A stretch of DNA of 64,000 nt from Verrucomicrobiales bacterium (GCA_002698785.1 PAAG01000053.1:248001-312000), one strand, 5' to 3'; numbered from the stretch's first letter, positions 32,090 through 36,887 are shown. Notes: a model not told the origin generated them from the letters alone. Program-made: numbers and translations.

Positions 32090-32503
32090 TCGTGTATCGA
32101 GAGTCGATTCGACAATTGGGCTTTCGAAATCAATCCTGGCGTCAGGACCAACGATGATTCCTGCCGGGTTGATGACCTTGATGCTACCGTCACTCGAAAG
32201 TTTCCCAAGAATCCTCGAAGGAATTCCACTCTCATCTATGATCAGAGTCGTGGCATCTGGATGATCCGTCGTGATATGTAGTTTTGTCGGATCGACAACA
32301 AATCCAGACGAGGTTCTGAGGATGGCTCTTCTAGTCGACTGGTGAATCGTTAAGGTGCGCTCTGAATGGTCTTCTGAAATTTCTGCGTCACCTTGAATCA
32401 CATCCCAATCTCTCTCAGGAACTGATGACCTCTGCAAAAGCAGGGCAATTACCCCGATGCAGGCAATCAGCACTCCGAGGCCGATAAAGTGATAGCGGTT
32501 CAT
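32081..32503 (-). CDS. Small membrane-anchored protein with a filamentous haemagglutinin-like motif
   Basis: A 140-residue protein inside the tRNA array, on the opposite strand. It starts with a membrane anchor (FIGLGVLIACIGVIALLL). The C-terminal half, GSIKVINPAGIIVGPDARID, resembles the haemagglutination-activity (TpsA secretion) motif, in which NPNG-x-x-x-G-x-x-A is conserved. A full TPS domain is about 250 residues, so this is a fragment or minimal version. Its stop end overlaps the 3' end of the Ile-like tRNA by 9 bases. It may be cargo of the island or a decayed remnant; no TpsB partner is seen. Confidence 0.6.
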   Translation of the reverse strand: MNRYHFIGLGVLIACIGVIALLLQRSSVPERDWDVIQGDAEISEDHSERTLTIHQSTRRAILRTSSGFVVDPTKLHITTDHPDATTLIIDESGIPSRILGKLSSDGSIKVINPAGIIVGPDARIDFESPIVESTLDTRSE

Positions 32504-32555
32504 CTTTAGGGAAGCGTCTACTCATACGAGCTTCGTCTAAAAACAATTTTCTAAA

Positions 32556-32629
32556 GCGACATTGGTCCAAAAGTAAGATGCGGGCGTGCCAAGTCTGCGA
32601 ACCCGGGGCAGTACCGGGATGTCGCACCA
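32556..32629 (+). tRNA. tRNA-Gly(GCC), altered elbow
   Basis: Acceptor GCGACAT / ATGTCGC, discriminator A, CCA encoded. D loop AAAAGTA. Anticodon GCC at 32588-32590, stem CGGGC / GTCTG. T arm CCCGG-GGCAGTA-CCGGG (G54, G55, C56, G58). Confidence 0.8.
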
Positions 32630-32640
32630 ATTTCCAAATG

Positions 32641-32727
32641 CCCGATGTTCCCCTCGTGGTGTTCTAAGCCACAGGCATAAAACAAGGGGGGTAGAGCCAA
32701 GGGGTGCAACTCCTCCATCGGGTTCCA
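32641..32727 (+). tRNA. tRNA-Arg(TCT) without D hairpin, long variable arm
   Basis: Acceptor CCCGATG / CATCGGG is perfect. Only 8 bases (TTCCCCTC) separate it from the anticodon stem GTGGT / GCCAC, so there is no D hairpin. Anticodon TCT at 32663-32665. The variable arm (GGC...GCC) has a loop with AAAACAAG and GGGGGG, able to pair with CCCCTC of the D segment. T loop TGCAACT with a 4-bp stem. The design matches the tRNA-Tyr at 30374. Confidence 0.65.
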
Positions 32728-32732
32728 TTTCT

Positions 32733-32955
32733 AGAATCTATCCCAGAACCTAGAATGCTTCCGCGATAAAGGATTTCGACCTTAGGTAAGGCGTGTCGAG
32801 AAAGCGGGTATTCACCCGCGACCGAGGCGCAACGCAAGCTGAGGGTGAAAGACTTATCGCCCGTAGGGCCTTCTTGCGGCAATCCGGCAAAGCCGCTAGC
32901 CACTACCCCCTGAAAGAACACAGGCGGGAGCGTTCAAGGTTTTGGGATAGGTTCT
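32733..32955 (+). ncRNA. Structured RNA closed by a very long terminal helix
   Basis: Bases 32733-32764 pair with 32924-32955: 31 pairs (Watson-Crick and G-U) interrupted by a single A-A mismatch. The enclosed 159 bases contain hairpins GCGGGT-ATTC-ACCCGC (about 32804-32819) and AAGG / CCTT (32769-32783), and paired GCGG / CCGC around 32876-32895. No tRNA cloverleaf fits and no coding frame is convincing. A long end-to-end helix with a structured loop resembles Y RNAs, the partners of Ro proteins, and a Ro gene lies 2.5 kb downstream. That link is inference. Confidence 0.55.
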
Positions 32956-32961
32956 AATAAC

Positions 32962-33033
32962 ACTCTCGTAGCTCAGCGGAAGAGCGAGGGTCTTCGAAAC
33001 CCGAGGTCGTGGGTTCAAATCCTACCGGGAGTA
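32962..33033 (+). tRNA. tRNA-Arg(TCG), canonical elbow
   Basis: Acceptor ACTCTCG / CGGGAGT. D arm GCTC-AGCGGAA-GAGC with GG. Anticodon TCG at 32994-32996. T arm GTGGG-TTCAAAT-CCTAC. A normal bacterial-type tRNA inside the altered array. Confidence 0.8.
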
Positions 33034-33047
33034 TTTATTTTTCCAAA

Positions 33048-33124
33048 AGCTGCGTAGCCCAATCAGCAGAGGCATCCGGCTCAAACCCGGAACAGTGCAG
33101 GTGCAAGTCCTGTCGCAGCTACCA
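33048..33124 (+). tRNA. tRNA-Leu(CAA), altered elbow, short variable loop
   Basis: Acceptor AGCTGCG / CGCAGCT, discriminator A, CCA encoded. D loop AATCAGCA. Anticodon CAA at 33082-33084, stem TCCGG / CCGGA. The variable loop is 5 bases, unlike the long arm of bacterial tRNA-Leu. T loop TGCAAGT. Confidence 0.8.
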
Positions 33125-33132
33125 ATTTTCAA

Positions 33133-33225
33133 GGAGCCTTCAACCAGACAAGCGTGCTGGCACCGTCTCGAAAACGGTCGGTCCCGTGTCCGCGGGATTG
33201 GGTGCAAGTCCCAGGAGCTCCGCCA
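33133..33225 (+). tRNA. tRNA-Ser(CGA), altered elbow
   Basis: Acceptor GGAGCCT / GAGCTCC with one mismatch, discriminator G, CCA encoded. D arm CCAG-ACAAGCGTG-CTGG with AG. Anticodon CGA at 33169-33171. Long variable arm with CCCG / CGGG, as normal for Ser. T loop TGCAAGT. Confidence 0.8.
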
Positions 33226-33233
33226 TTTTTCAG

Positions 33234-33326
33234 GGAACTCTCAACCAGGCAAGCGAACTGGCGCCGTCTTGAAAACGGTCGGTTCCGCGTGAGCGGGATG
33301 AGGTGCAAGTCCTCGGGGTTCCGCCA
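33234..33326 (+). tRNA. tRNA-Ser(TGA), altered elbow
   Basis: Acceptor GGAACTC / GGGTTCC, discriminator G, CCA encoded. D arm CCAG-GCAAGCGAA-CTGG. Anticodon TGA at 33270-33272. Long variable arm. T arm TGAGG-TGCAAGT-CCTCG. Confidence 0.8.
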
Positions 33327-33339
33327 AATTTTAAGTAAA

Positions 33340-33416
33340 GCCCACGTAGCCCAATTAGCAGAGGCGCCGTGTTGAGTGCGCGGAGGTTGCAGGTGCAAGT
33401 CCTGCCGTGGGTACCA
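33340..33416 (+). tRNA. tRNA-Leu(GAG), altered elbow, short variable loop
   Basis: Acceptor GCCCACG / CGTGGGT, discriminator A, CCA encoded. D loop AATTAGCA. Anticodon GAG at 33374-33376, stem CCGTG / CGCGG. Variable loop of 5 bases. T loop TGCAAGT. Confidence 0.8.
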
Positions 33417-33425
33417 ATTTTCAAA

Positions 33426-33518
33426 GGAGCTTTCAACCAGACGAGCGTGCTGGCACCGCCTGGAAAGCGGTCGGCTCCGCATTCGCGGGGTGGGGTGCAA
33501 GTCCCCGGAGTTCCTCCA
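33426..33518 (+). tRNA. tRNA-Ser(GGA), altered elbow
   Basis: Acceptor GGAGCTT / GAGTTCC, CCA encoded. D arm CCAG-ACGAGCGTG-CTGG. Anticodon GGA at 33462-33464, stem ACCGC / GCGGT. Long variable arm. T arm TGGGG-TGCAAGT-CCCCG. Confidence 0.8.
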
Positions 33519-33532
33519 TTTTCAATAGTCAC

Positions 33533-33606
33533 GGTCGCGTGGCCCAACTAGCAGAGGCATTCGACTTAAAATCGAAGAGATGCGGGTGCAAATCCTGCCG
33601 CGACCA
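33533..33606 (+). tRNA. tRNA-Leu(TAA), altered elbow, short variable loop
   Basis: Acceptor GGTCGCG / CGCGACC, discriminator A. D loop AACTAGCA. Anticodon TAA at 33567-33569, stem TTCGA / TCGAA. Variable loop of 5 bases. T loop TGCAAAT. Confidence 0.8.
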
Positions 33607-33627
33607 TTTCTCAAATCAATTTCAAAA

Positions 33628-33703
33628 GCCCATGTAGCCCAACAGCAGAGGCGCTGGTCTCAGAAGCCAGAGGTTGCAGGTGCAAATCCTGCCATGGGTA
33701 CCA
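33628..33703 (+). tRNA. tRNA-Leu(CAG), altered elbow, short variable loop
   Basis: Acceptor GCCCATG / CATGGGT, discriminator A, CCA encoded. D loop AACAGCA. Anticodon CAG at 33661-33663, stem CTGGT / GCCAG. T loop TGCAAAT. Close relative of the GAG copy at 33340. Confidence 0.8.
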
Positions 33704-33711
33704 ATTTACAA

Positions 33712-33803
33712 GGAATCTCAACCGGACAAGCGTGCCGGGGGCGTTTGCTAAACGTCAGGATCTGCGGGAGCAGATTGGGGTGCAAGTCCTCGGGGTTCCG
33801 CCA
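33712..33803 (+). tRNA. tRNA-Ser(GCT), altered elbow
   Basis: Acceptor GGAATCT / GGGTTCC, discriminator G, CCA encoded. D arm CCGG-ACAAGCGTG-CCGG. Anticodon GCT at 33747-33749. Long variable arm. T arm TGGGG-TGCAAGT-CCTCG. Confidence 0.8.
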
Positions 33804-33813
33804 TTTTCAAAAC

Positions 33814-33890
33814 GCTCGTGTAGCCCAACTAGCAGAGGCGCCGGTCTTAGAAACCGGAGGTTGGGGGTGCAAATCCCTCCACGAGTACCA
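33814..33890 (+). tRNA. tRNA-Leu(TAG), altered elbow, short variable loop
   Basis: Acceptor GCTCGTG / CACGAGT, discriminator A, CCA encoded. D loop AACTAGCA. Anticodon TAG at 33848-33850, stem CCGGT / ACCGG. T arm GGGGG-TGCAAAT-CCCTC. It completes the five-member Leu set. Confidence 0.8.
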
Positions 33891-33899
33891 CTTTCAAAA

Positions 33900-33972
33900 T
33901 CCTCTGTGGCAGAGCCAGCAATGCACTCCTCTCGTAAAGGAGATCATGTCGGTGCGACTCCGACCGGAGGAA
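33900..33972 (+). tRNA. tRNA-Thr(CGT), altered elbow
   Basis: Acceptor TCCTCTG / CGGAGGA. D loop AGCCAGCA. Anticodon CGT at 33933-33935, stem CTCCT / AGGAG. T arm GTCGG-TGCGACT-CCGAC. Confidence 0.8.
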
Positions 33973-33982
33973 TCATTTCAAT

Positions 33983-34137
33983 GTCCCTGTAGTGTAGTGG
34001 CCGAGCACAACCGGCTTTCGCCCGGTTAGAGCGTGGGTTCGACTGCTGCGGCGCGATAGCGCTTATCATATCGCTCGCTTGGCGAGCCATGGCGCAGAGC
34101 GGTTGGCGGGACGCCGACCGATAATCCCGACCGGGAT
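33983..34137 (+). tRNA. tRNA-Glu(TTC) copy interrupted by a structured insertion in the T loop
   Basis: Bases 33979-34029 repeat the intact tRNA-Glu at 34158 (flank included) and carry anticodon TTC at 34017-34019. After GTGGGTTCGA the sequence departs for about 80 bases and then resumes as AATCCCGACCGGGAT. The insertion thus lies between T-loop bases 58 and 59. It folds well: GCGATA / TATCGC, CTCGC / GCGAG, and a 9-bp hairpin CGGTTGGCG-GGA-CGCCGACCG. Two extra bases sit in the variable loop. It is either a disrupted copy or an intron-like tRNA. Confidence 0.6.
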
Positions 34138-34157
34138 TCTGCGAATTACTTTTCAAT

Positions 34158-34233
34158 GTCCCTGTAGTGTAGTGGCCGAGCACAACCGGCTTTCGCCCGG
34201 TTAGCGTGGGTTCGAATCCCGCCAGGGATGCCA
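34158..34233 (+). tRNA. tRNA-Glu(TTC), canonical elbow
   Basis: Acceptor GTCCCTG / CAGGGAT, discriminator G, CCA encoded. D loop with GG (AGTGGCCGA). Anticodon TTC at 34192-34194, stem ACCGG / CCGGT. T loop TTCGAAT. A normal bacterial-type tRNA. Confidence 0.85.
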
Positions 34234-34255
34234 TTTCTTCATCCAGATTTCAATT

Positions 34256-34333
34256 GGTCCTCGTGGTGTAGTGGTAACACGGCTTGCCCTTACGTATGGC
34301 CAGCCGCCGCGGGTTCGATCCCCGCCGAGGCCA
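34256..34333 (+). tRNA. tRNA-like, extended anticodon arm, possible anticodon ACG
   Basis: D arm GTGT-AGTGGTA-ACAC and T arm GCGGG-TTCGATC-CCCGC are canonical. The acceptor GTCCTCG / CGAGGCC has one mismatch. The anticodon arm is stretched: GGCT / AGCC, a mismatch, GCC / GGC, a mismatch, then loop TTACGTA with ACG at 34292-34294. The arm is four to five pairs longer than normal. Identity is uncertain. Confidence 0.5.
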
Positions 34334-34348
34334 CCTTGAATTTCTAAT

Positions 34349-34421
34349 TCCCGAGTAGCATAATAGTTAGTGCGTCGGCCTTTGAAGCCGGGAGGTCACG
34401 GTGCAAATCCGTGCTCGGGTG
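34349..34421 (+). tRNA. tRNA-Gln(TTG), altered elbow
   Basis: Acceptor TCCCGAG / CTCGGGT (first pair T-T, otherwise complete). D arm GCAT-AATAGTTA-GTGC with AG. Anticodon TTG at 34382-34384. T arm CACGG-TGCAAAT-CCGTG. Confidence 0.75.
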
Positions 34422-34439
34422 CTAGAAGCCAACTCTTGA

Positions 34440-34518
34440 ACTCTGATGTGCCGCGCGCTTGGTAAAACGCCCGAGTGACAAGGCGAGGCGAGCGGCGATG
34501 ATGGGTTCATCACAGAGT
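34440..34518 (+). ncRNA. tRNA-like or cruciform structured element
   Basis: ACTCTG / CAGAGT closes the element like an acceptor stem. Inside, GCCGC / GCGGC encloses two small hairpins, one with a D-loop-like GCG-CTTGGTAAAA-CGC. TGAT / ATCA flanks GGGTTC. No anticodon arm fits, so it is not a normal tRNA. Confidence 0.35.
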
Positions 34519-34700
34519 GAGCCTCAACACGGTCAGACGGGCGTTCTGCCAGCACCCGAAAGGGTTGCTTTTGTATTCGCCTCCGATCTTCGTTGCTTTT
34601 TCGTCAGCTATTTAAAGATAGCCTCCTCAAAAGCGCCTCGCCGGGTCTCGAAGACAAATCGGAAACGCGGTTCACCAGAGTTCAAGAGCTGGCTTCTAAT
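34519..34700. other. Gap in the array with weak tRNA-like traces
   Basis: No gene is supported. A GNRA-type hairpin GCACCC-GAAA-GGGTTGC lies at 34551-34567, and a T-arm-like CCAG...GTTCAAG...CTGG near 34671-34692. These look like remnants of tRNA-like units. Confidence 0.3.
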
Positions 34701-34710
34701 TTGAGAGGCA

Positions 34711-34796
34711 GTAAGAGATCGAGATACTTCGGTAAAAGCGCCAGCCATAGTGCTGGTTTGCATGCGGGTTCAAATCCTGTAGCCGATCGGGTGATA
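34711..34796 (+). ncRNA. tRNA-like element with GAGATACTTCGG motif, copy 1
   Basis: GAGATACTTCGG at 34721-34732 is followed by a hairpin CCAGC-CATAGT-GCTGG and a canonical T arm GCGGG-TTCAAAT-CCTGT. GATCG / CGATC can close it. The motif recurs at 34875, 35117 and 35223, always ahead of the Ro gene. Confidence 0.4.
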
Positions 34797-34858
34797 CTCC
34801 TGATCGTCTCACGCTCGACTCACCGTTCTCCTCTCATTCCATTTTTTTGAATTTGATC

Positions 34859-34975
34859 CAGCAGTGAGGCTATGGAGATACTTCGGCTTATAACCGCGTT
34901 GTCGCGGGTTCAAATCCCGCCCTCCCGACTCCGGGAGGTAGCTCAGTCAGGTAGAGCACGTACACTCTCCCGCCA
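34859..34975 (+). ncRNA. tRNA-like element, motif copy 2, with inverted order of acceptor strands
   Basis: GCAGTGAGG, then GAGATACTTCGG (34875-34886), then a canonical T arm (34904-34920), then CCTCCCG-ACTC-CGGGAGG (34921-34938), followed by a perfect canonical D arm (GCTC-AGTCAGGTA-GAGC) and CTCCCG with CCA. The acceptor 3' strand thus precedes the 5' strand, as in a permuted tRNA, but no anticodon stem pairs across the halves. Fused tRNA fragments are the simpler view. Confidence 0.4.
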
Positions 34976-35004
34976 TGTGTTCTCTGGATCATGTCTTTCA
35001 CAAT

Positions 35005-35079
35005 TCCCGGATGGTCTAACAGTTATGATGTCGCTCTCTGAAAGCGAAGATCACGGTGCGATTCCGTGTCCGGGTGCCA
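35005..35079 (+). tRNA. tRNA-Gln(CTG), altered elbow
   Basis: Acceptor TCCCGGA / TCCGGGT (first pair T-T), discriminator G, CCA encoded. D loop AACAGTTA. Anticodon CTG at 35038-35040, stem TCGCT / AGCGA. T arm CACGG-TGCGATT-CCGTG. Confidence 0.8.
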
Positions 35080-35101
35080 ATTCCTAACCGAAACACTTTC
35101 G

Positions 35102-35190
35102 AAGCAGTGAGGAGCGGGGATACTTCGTATGGAAACGAAACTACCCTATCATGGTAGTCCTCGAAAGAGGACCCACCCCCGTCCATTTTT
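35102..35190 (+). ncRNA. tRNA-like element with GNRA loop in place of the T loop, motif copy 3
   Basis: GCAGTGAGG and GGGATACTTCG open the element. GCGGGG / CCCCGT forms the closing stem. A D-like hairpin TTCGT-ATGGAA-ACGAA is followed by an anticodon-like arm CTACC-CTATCAT-GGTAG and then GTCCTC-GAAA-GAGGAC where the T arm would be. The three-arm layout mimics a tRNA, but the T loop is a GAAA tetraloop. Candidate Y RNA by position and tRNA mimicry. Confidence 0.45.
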
Positions 35191-35208
35191 CTCTTCGAAT
35201 CTACTTTG

Positions 35209-35355
35209 GGGAAGCGAGCAGCGAGATACTTCTGCCTACGGTAGAGGCTCCACGCTATGCCGTAAAACCCGGTGCCTACTGGCAAAGCACCAAAAGTGAG
35301 GAACCCAGCGGAAGCTGAGGAATGGGTTCGACTCCCATCGTTGCGCTCGATGCAT
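35209..35355 (+). ncRNA. Long tRNA-like element, motif copy 4, next to the Ro gene
   Basis: GAGATACTTCTG at 35223-35234. GCAGCG / CGTTGC can close it, and a canonical T arm ATGGG-TTCGACT-CCCAT lies at its 3' end. In between are TACGG / CCGTA, TGCC-TACT-GGCA and CAGC-GGAA-GCTG. At about 145 bases it is a tRNA with a large insertion or a Y-RNA-like molecule. It ends about 90 bases before the TROVE start. Confidence 0.4.
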
Positions 35356-35447
35356 TTTTCTCCCCGAAATCTTTCCACGCGAAAGTGGAAGCCGCGTTAG
35401 CGGAAAACCAAAACCAAAACAACGAAAGGAGGTGACGAGATCACATC

Positions 35448-36887
35448 ATGAAATTTAATAAACTACTCAAACGAAAAGCAACCAAGCCGAATACCATTAA
35501 CCTTGCTGGCGGACAGGCCCACGCACAGTCCGATAAGCTCGAACTCGTCACGATCCTGTTGACGAGCTTCCTCGGTGATCAGTTTTATCGCAAAGGCGAT
35601 GAAACGGCAAAGCGCCTTGCTACTCTCGTGGCAAAGGTCTCCGATAAAGAGTTCGTCGCCAAGGCAGCTCTCTACGCTCGTCGCGAAGCTGGTATGCGCT
35701 CCGCTTCTCACCTCGTCGCTGGCGAACTCGCCCACTTGGTGAAAGGCGAAGCATGGACGAAGAGCTTCTTCGACCGTGTTGTATACCGTGTCGATGACGC
35801 GCTCGAAATCCTCGCCTACTGCATGGCCGTCTACGGAAAGCCTCTACCTAACGCCTTGAAAAAAGGTCTTGGTCAGGCTCTTACCCGTTTCGATGCCTAC
35901 CAATTGGCGAAATACCGCCGAGCATCTGCCGAGCTGAAACTCGTCGATGCCGTGAACCTCGTTCACCCACCTCACACAGAGGCACTGGCTCAGCTGGTGA
36001 GTGGTGAACTCGCTCCGGCATCTACGTGGGAAACCAAGCTCACCCAGGCAGGTCAGACAGCCGAATCCGACAAGGATAAGGAAGTCCAGAAGGCCGCCGT
36101 CTGGAAGGAACTCATCGAGTCCCGCAAGATCGGCTACTTTGCCCTTCTGCGTAACCTGCGCAACATCGTGGAACAGGCGCCAGACATGACGGACCAGGCA
36201 GTCGAGCTACTGGTCGACAAAGCGTTGATCCGTAAATCTCTCGTCATGCCATTCCGTTACCGTACGGCGCTGGATGCCATCGAAGCTGCGGATATGCCTC
36301 GCGACTCTCGTCAGAAAGTGGTGAGCGCACTTAGCCGCGCTGTCGACCTGTCCCTTGCGAACGTGCCTCGCTTCGGCGGACGTACACTCATCGCGATGGA
36401 CTGCTCCGGTTCCATGATCGGGAAGCCGATGAAAGTCGGTTCGCTCTTTGCGGCCGTTCTATACAAAGCGAACGATGCCGACCTCATGCTCTTCAGTGGA
36501 GATGCGAGATACGTCTCCCTCAACGCTGATGACGCTACCCTCAGCATCGCGCAGCGTATCGAAGAAAAGGCCGAATGGAGTGGCACAAACTTCCGCGCTG
36601 TTTTCCAGCGCGCGAATCAGGCATACGATCGCATCGTGATCTTGTCCGATATGCAGGCCTGGATGGGGCACTGGACTCCGAAAGAACAGTTTGATCGTTA
36701 CGTTGATAAAGTCGGCAAACGCCCACGCATCTACTCATTCGATCTCGCTGGCTACGGATCGCTTCAGTTCCCAGAGCGCGAAGTATACGCACTTGCCGGT
36801 TTCTCCGACAAGACGATGGACACAATGCGTTTCCTCGAAGAAGACAAGAACGCGCTTCTGAGAGAAATCGAACGCATCGAATTCTAA
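35448..36887 (+). CDS. rsr: Ro60/TROVE-domain RNA-binding protein
   Basis: Ro proteins bind Y RNAs and misfolded RNAs and, in bacteria, work with exoribonucleases in RNA quality control. The 479 residues show the HEAT-like TROVE ring (about 20-320; GDQFYRKGDETAKRLATLVAKVSDKEFVAKAALYARRE with the typical A-L-Y-ARR-xGMR) and a vWA domain (about 325-479). That domain has an intact MIDAS motif DCSGSM and later SGT and D residues. A strong Shine-Dalgarno, AAAGGAGGTGA, at 35425-35435 fixes the start. Codon use is strongly biased, as in highly expressed genes. It directly follows the tRNA/Y-RNA-like array and is followed by its own terminator. Confidence 0.92.
   Translation: MKFNKLLKRKATKPNTINLAGGQAHAQSDKLELVTILLTSFLGDQFYRKGDETAKRLATLVAKVSDKEFVAKAALYARREAGMRSASHLVAGELAHLVKGEAWTKSFFDRVVYRVDDALEILAYCMAVYGKPLPNALKKGLGQALTRFDAYQLAKYRRASAELKLVDAVNLVHPPHTEALAQLVSGELAPASTWETKLTQAGQTAESDKDKEVQKAAVWKELIESRKIGYFALLRNLRNIVEQAPDMTDQAVELLVDKALIRKSLVMPFRYRTALDAIEAADMPRDSRQKVVSALSRAVDLSLANVPRFGGRTLIAMDCSGSMIGKPMKVGSLFAAVLYKANDADLMLFSGDARYVSLNADDATLSIAQRIEEKAEWSGTNFRAVFQRANQAYDRIVILSDMQAWMGHWTPKEQFDRYVDKVGKRPRIYSFDLAGYGSLQFPEREVYALAGFSDKTMDTMRFLEEDKNALLREIERIEF

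Noticed and set aside
28729-34421. Several open frames of 60-149 codons running across the tRNA array
   Set aside because: They run through perfectly paired acceptor, anticodon and T stems, have repetitive translations driven by the tRNA repeats, and no ribosome sites. The RNA genes explain the sequence.
28729-35400. CRISPR-like regular repeats and spacers
   Set aside because: The recurrent short sequence is the intergenic spacer and the tRNA arms. Unit lengths vary with tRNA type and there are no cas genes.
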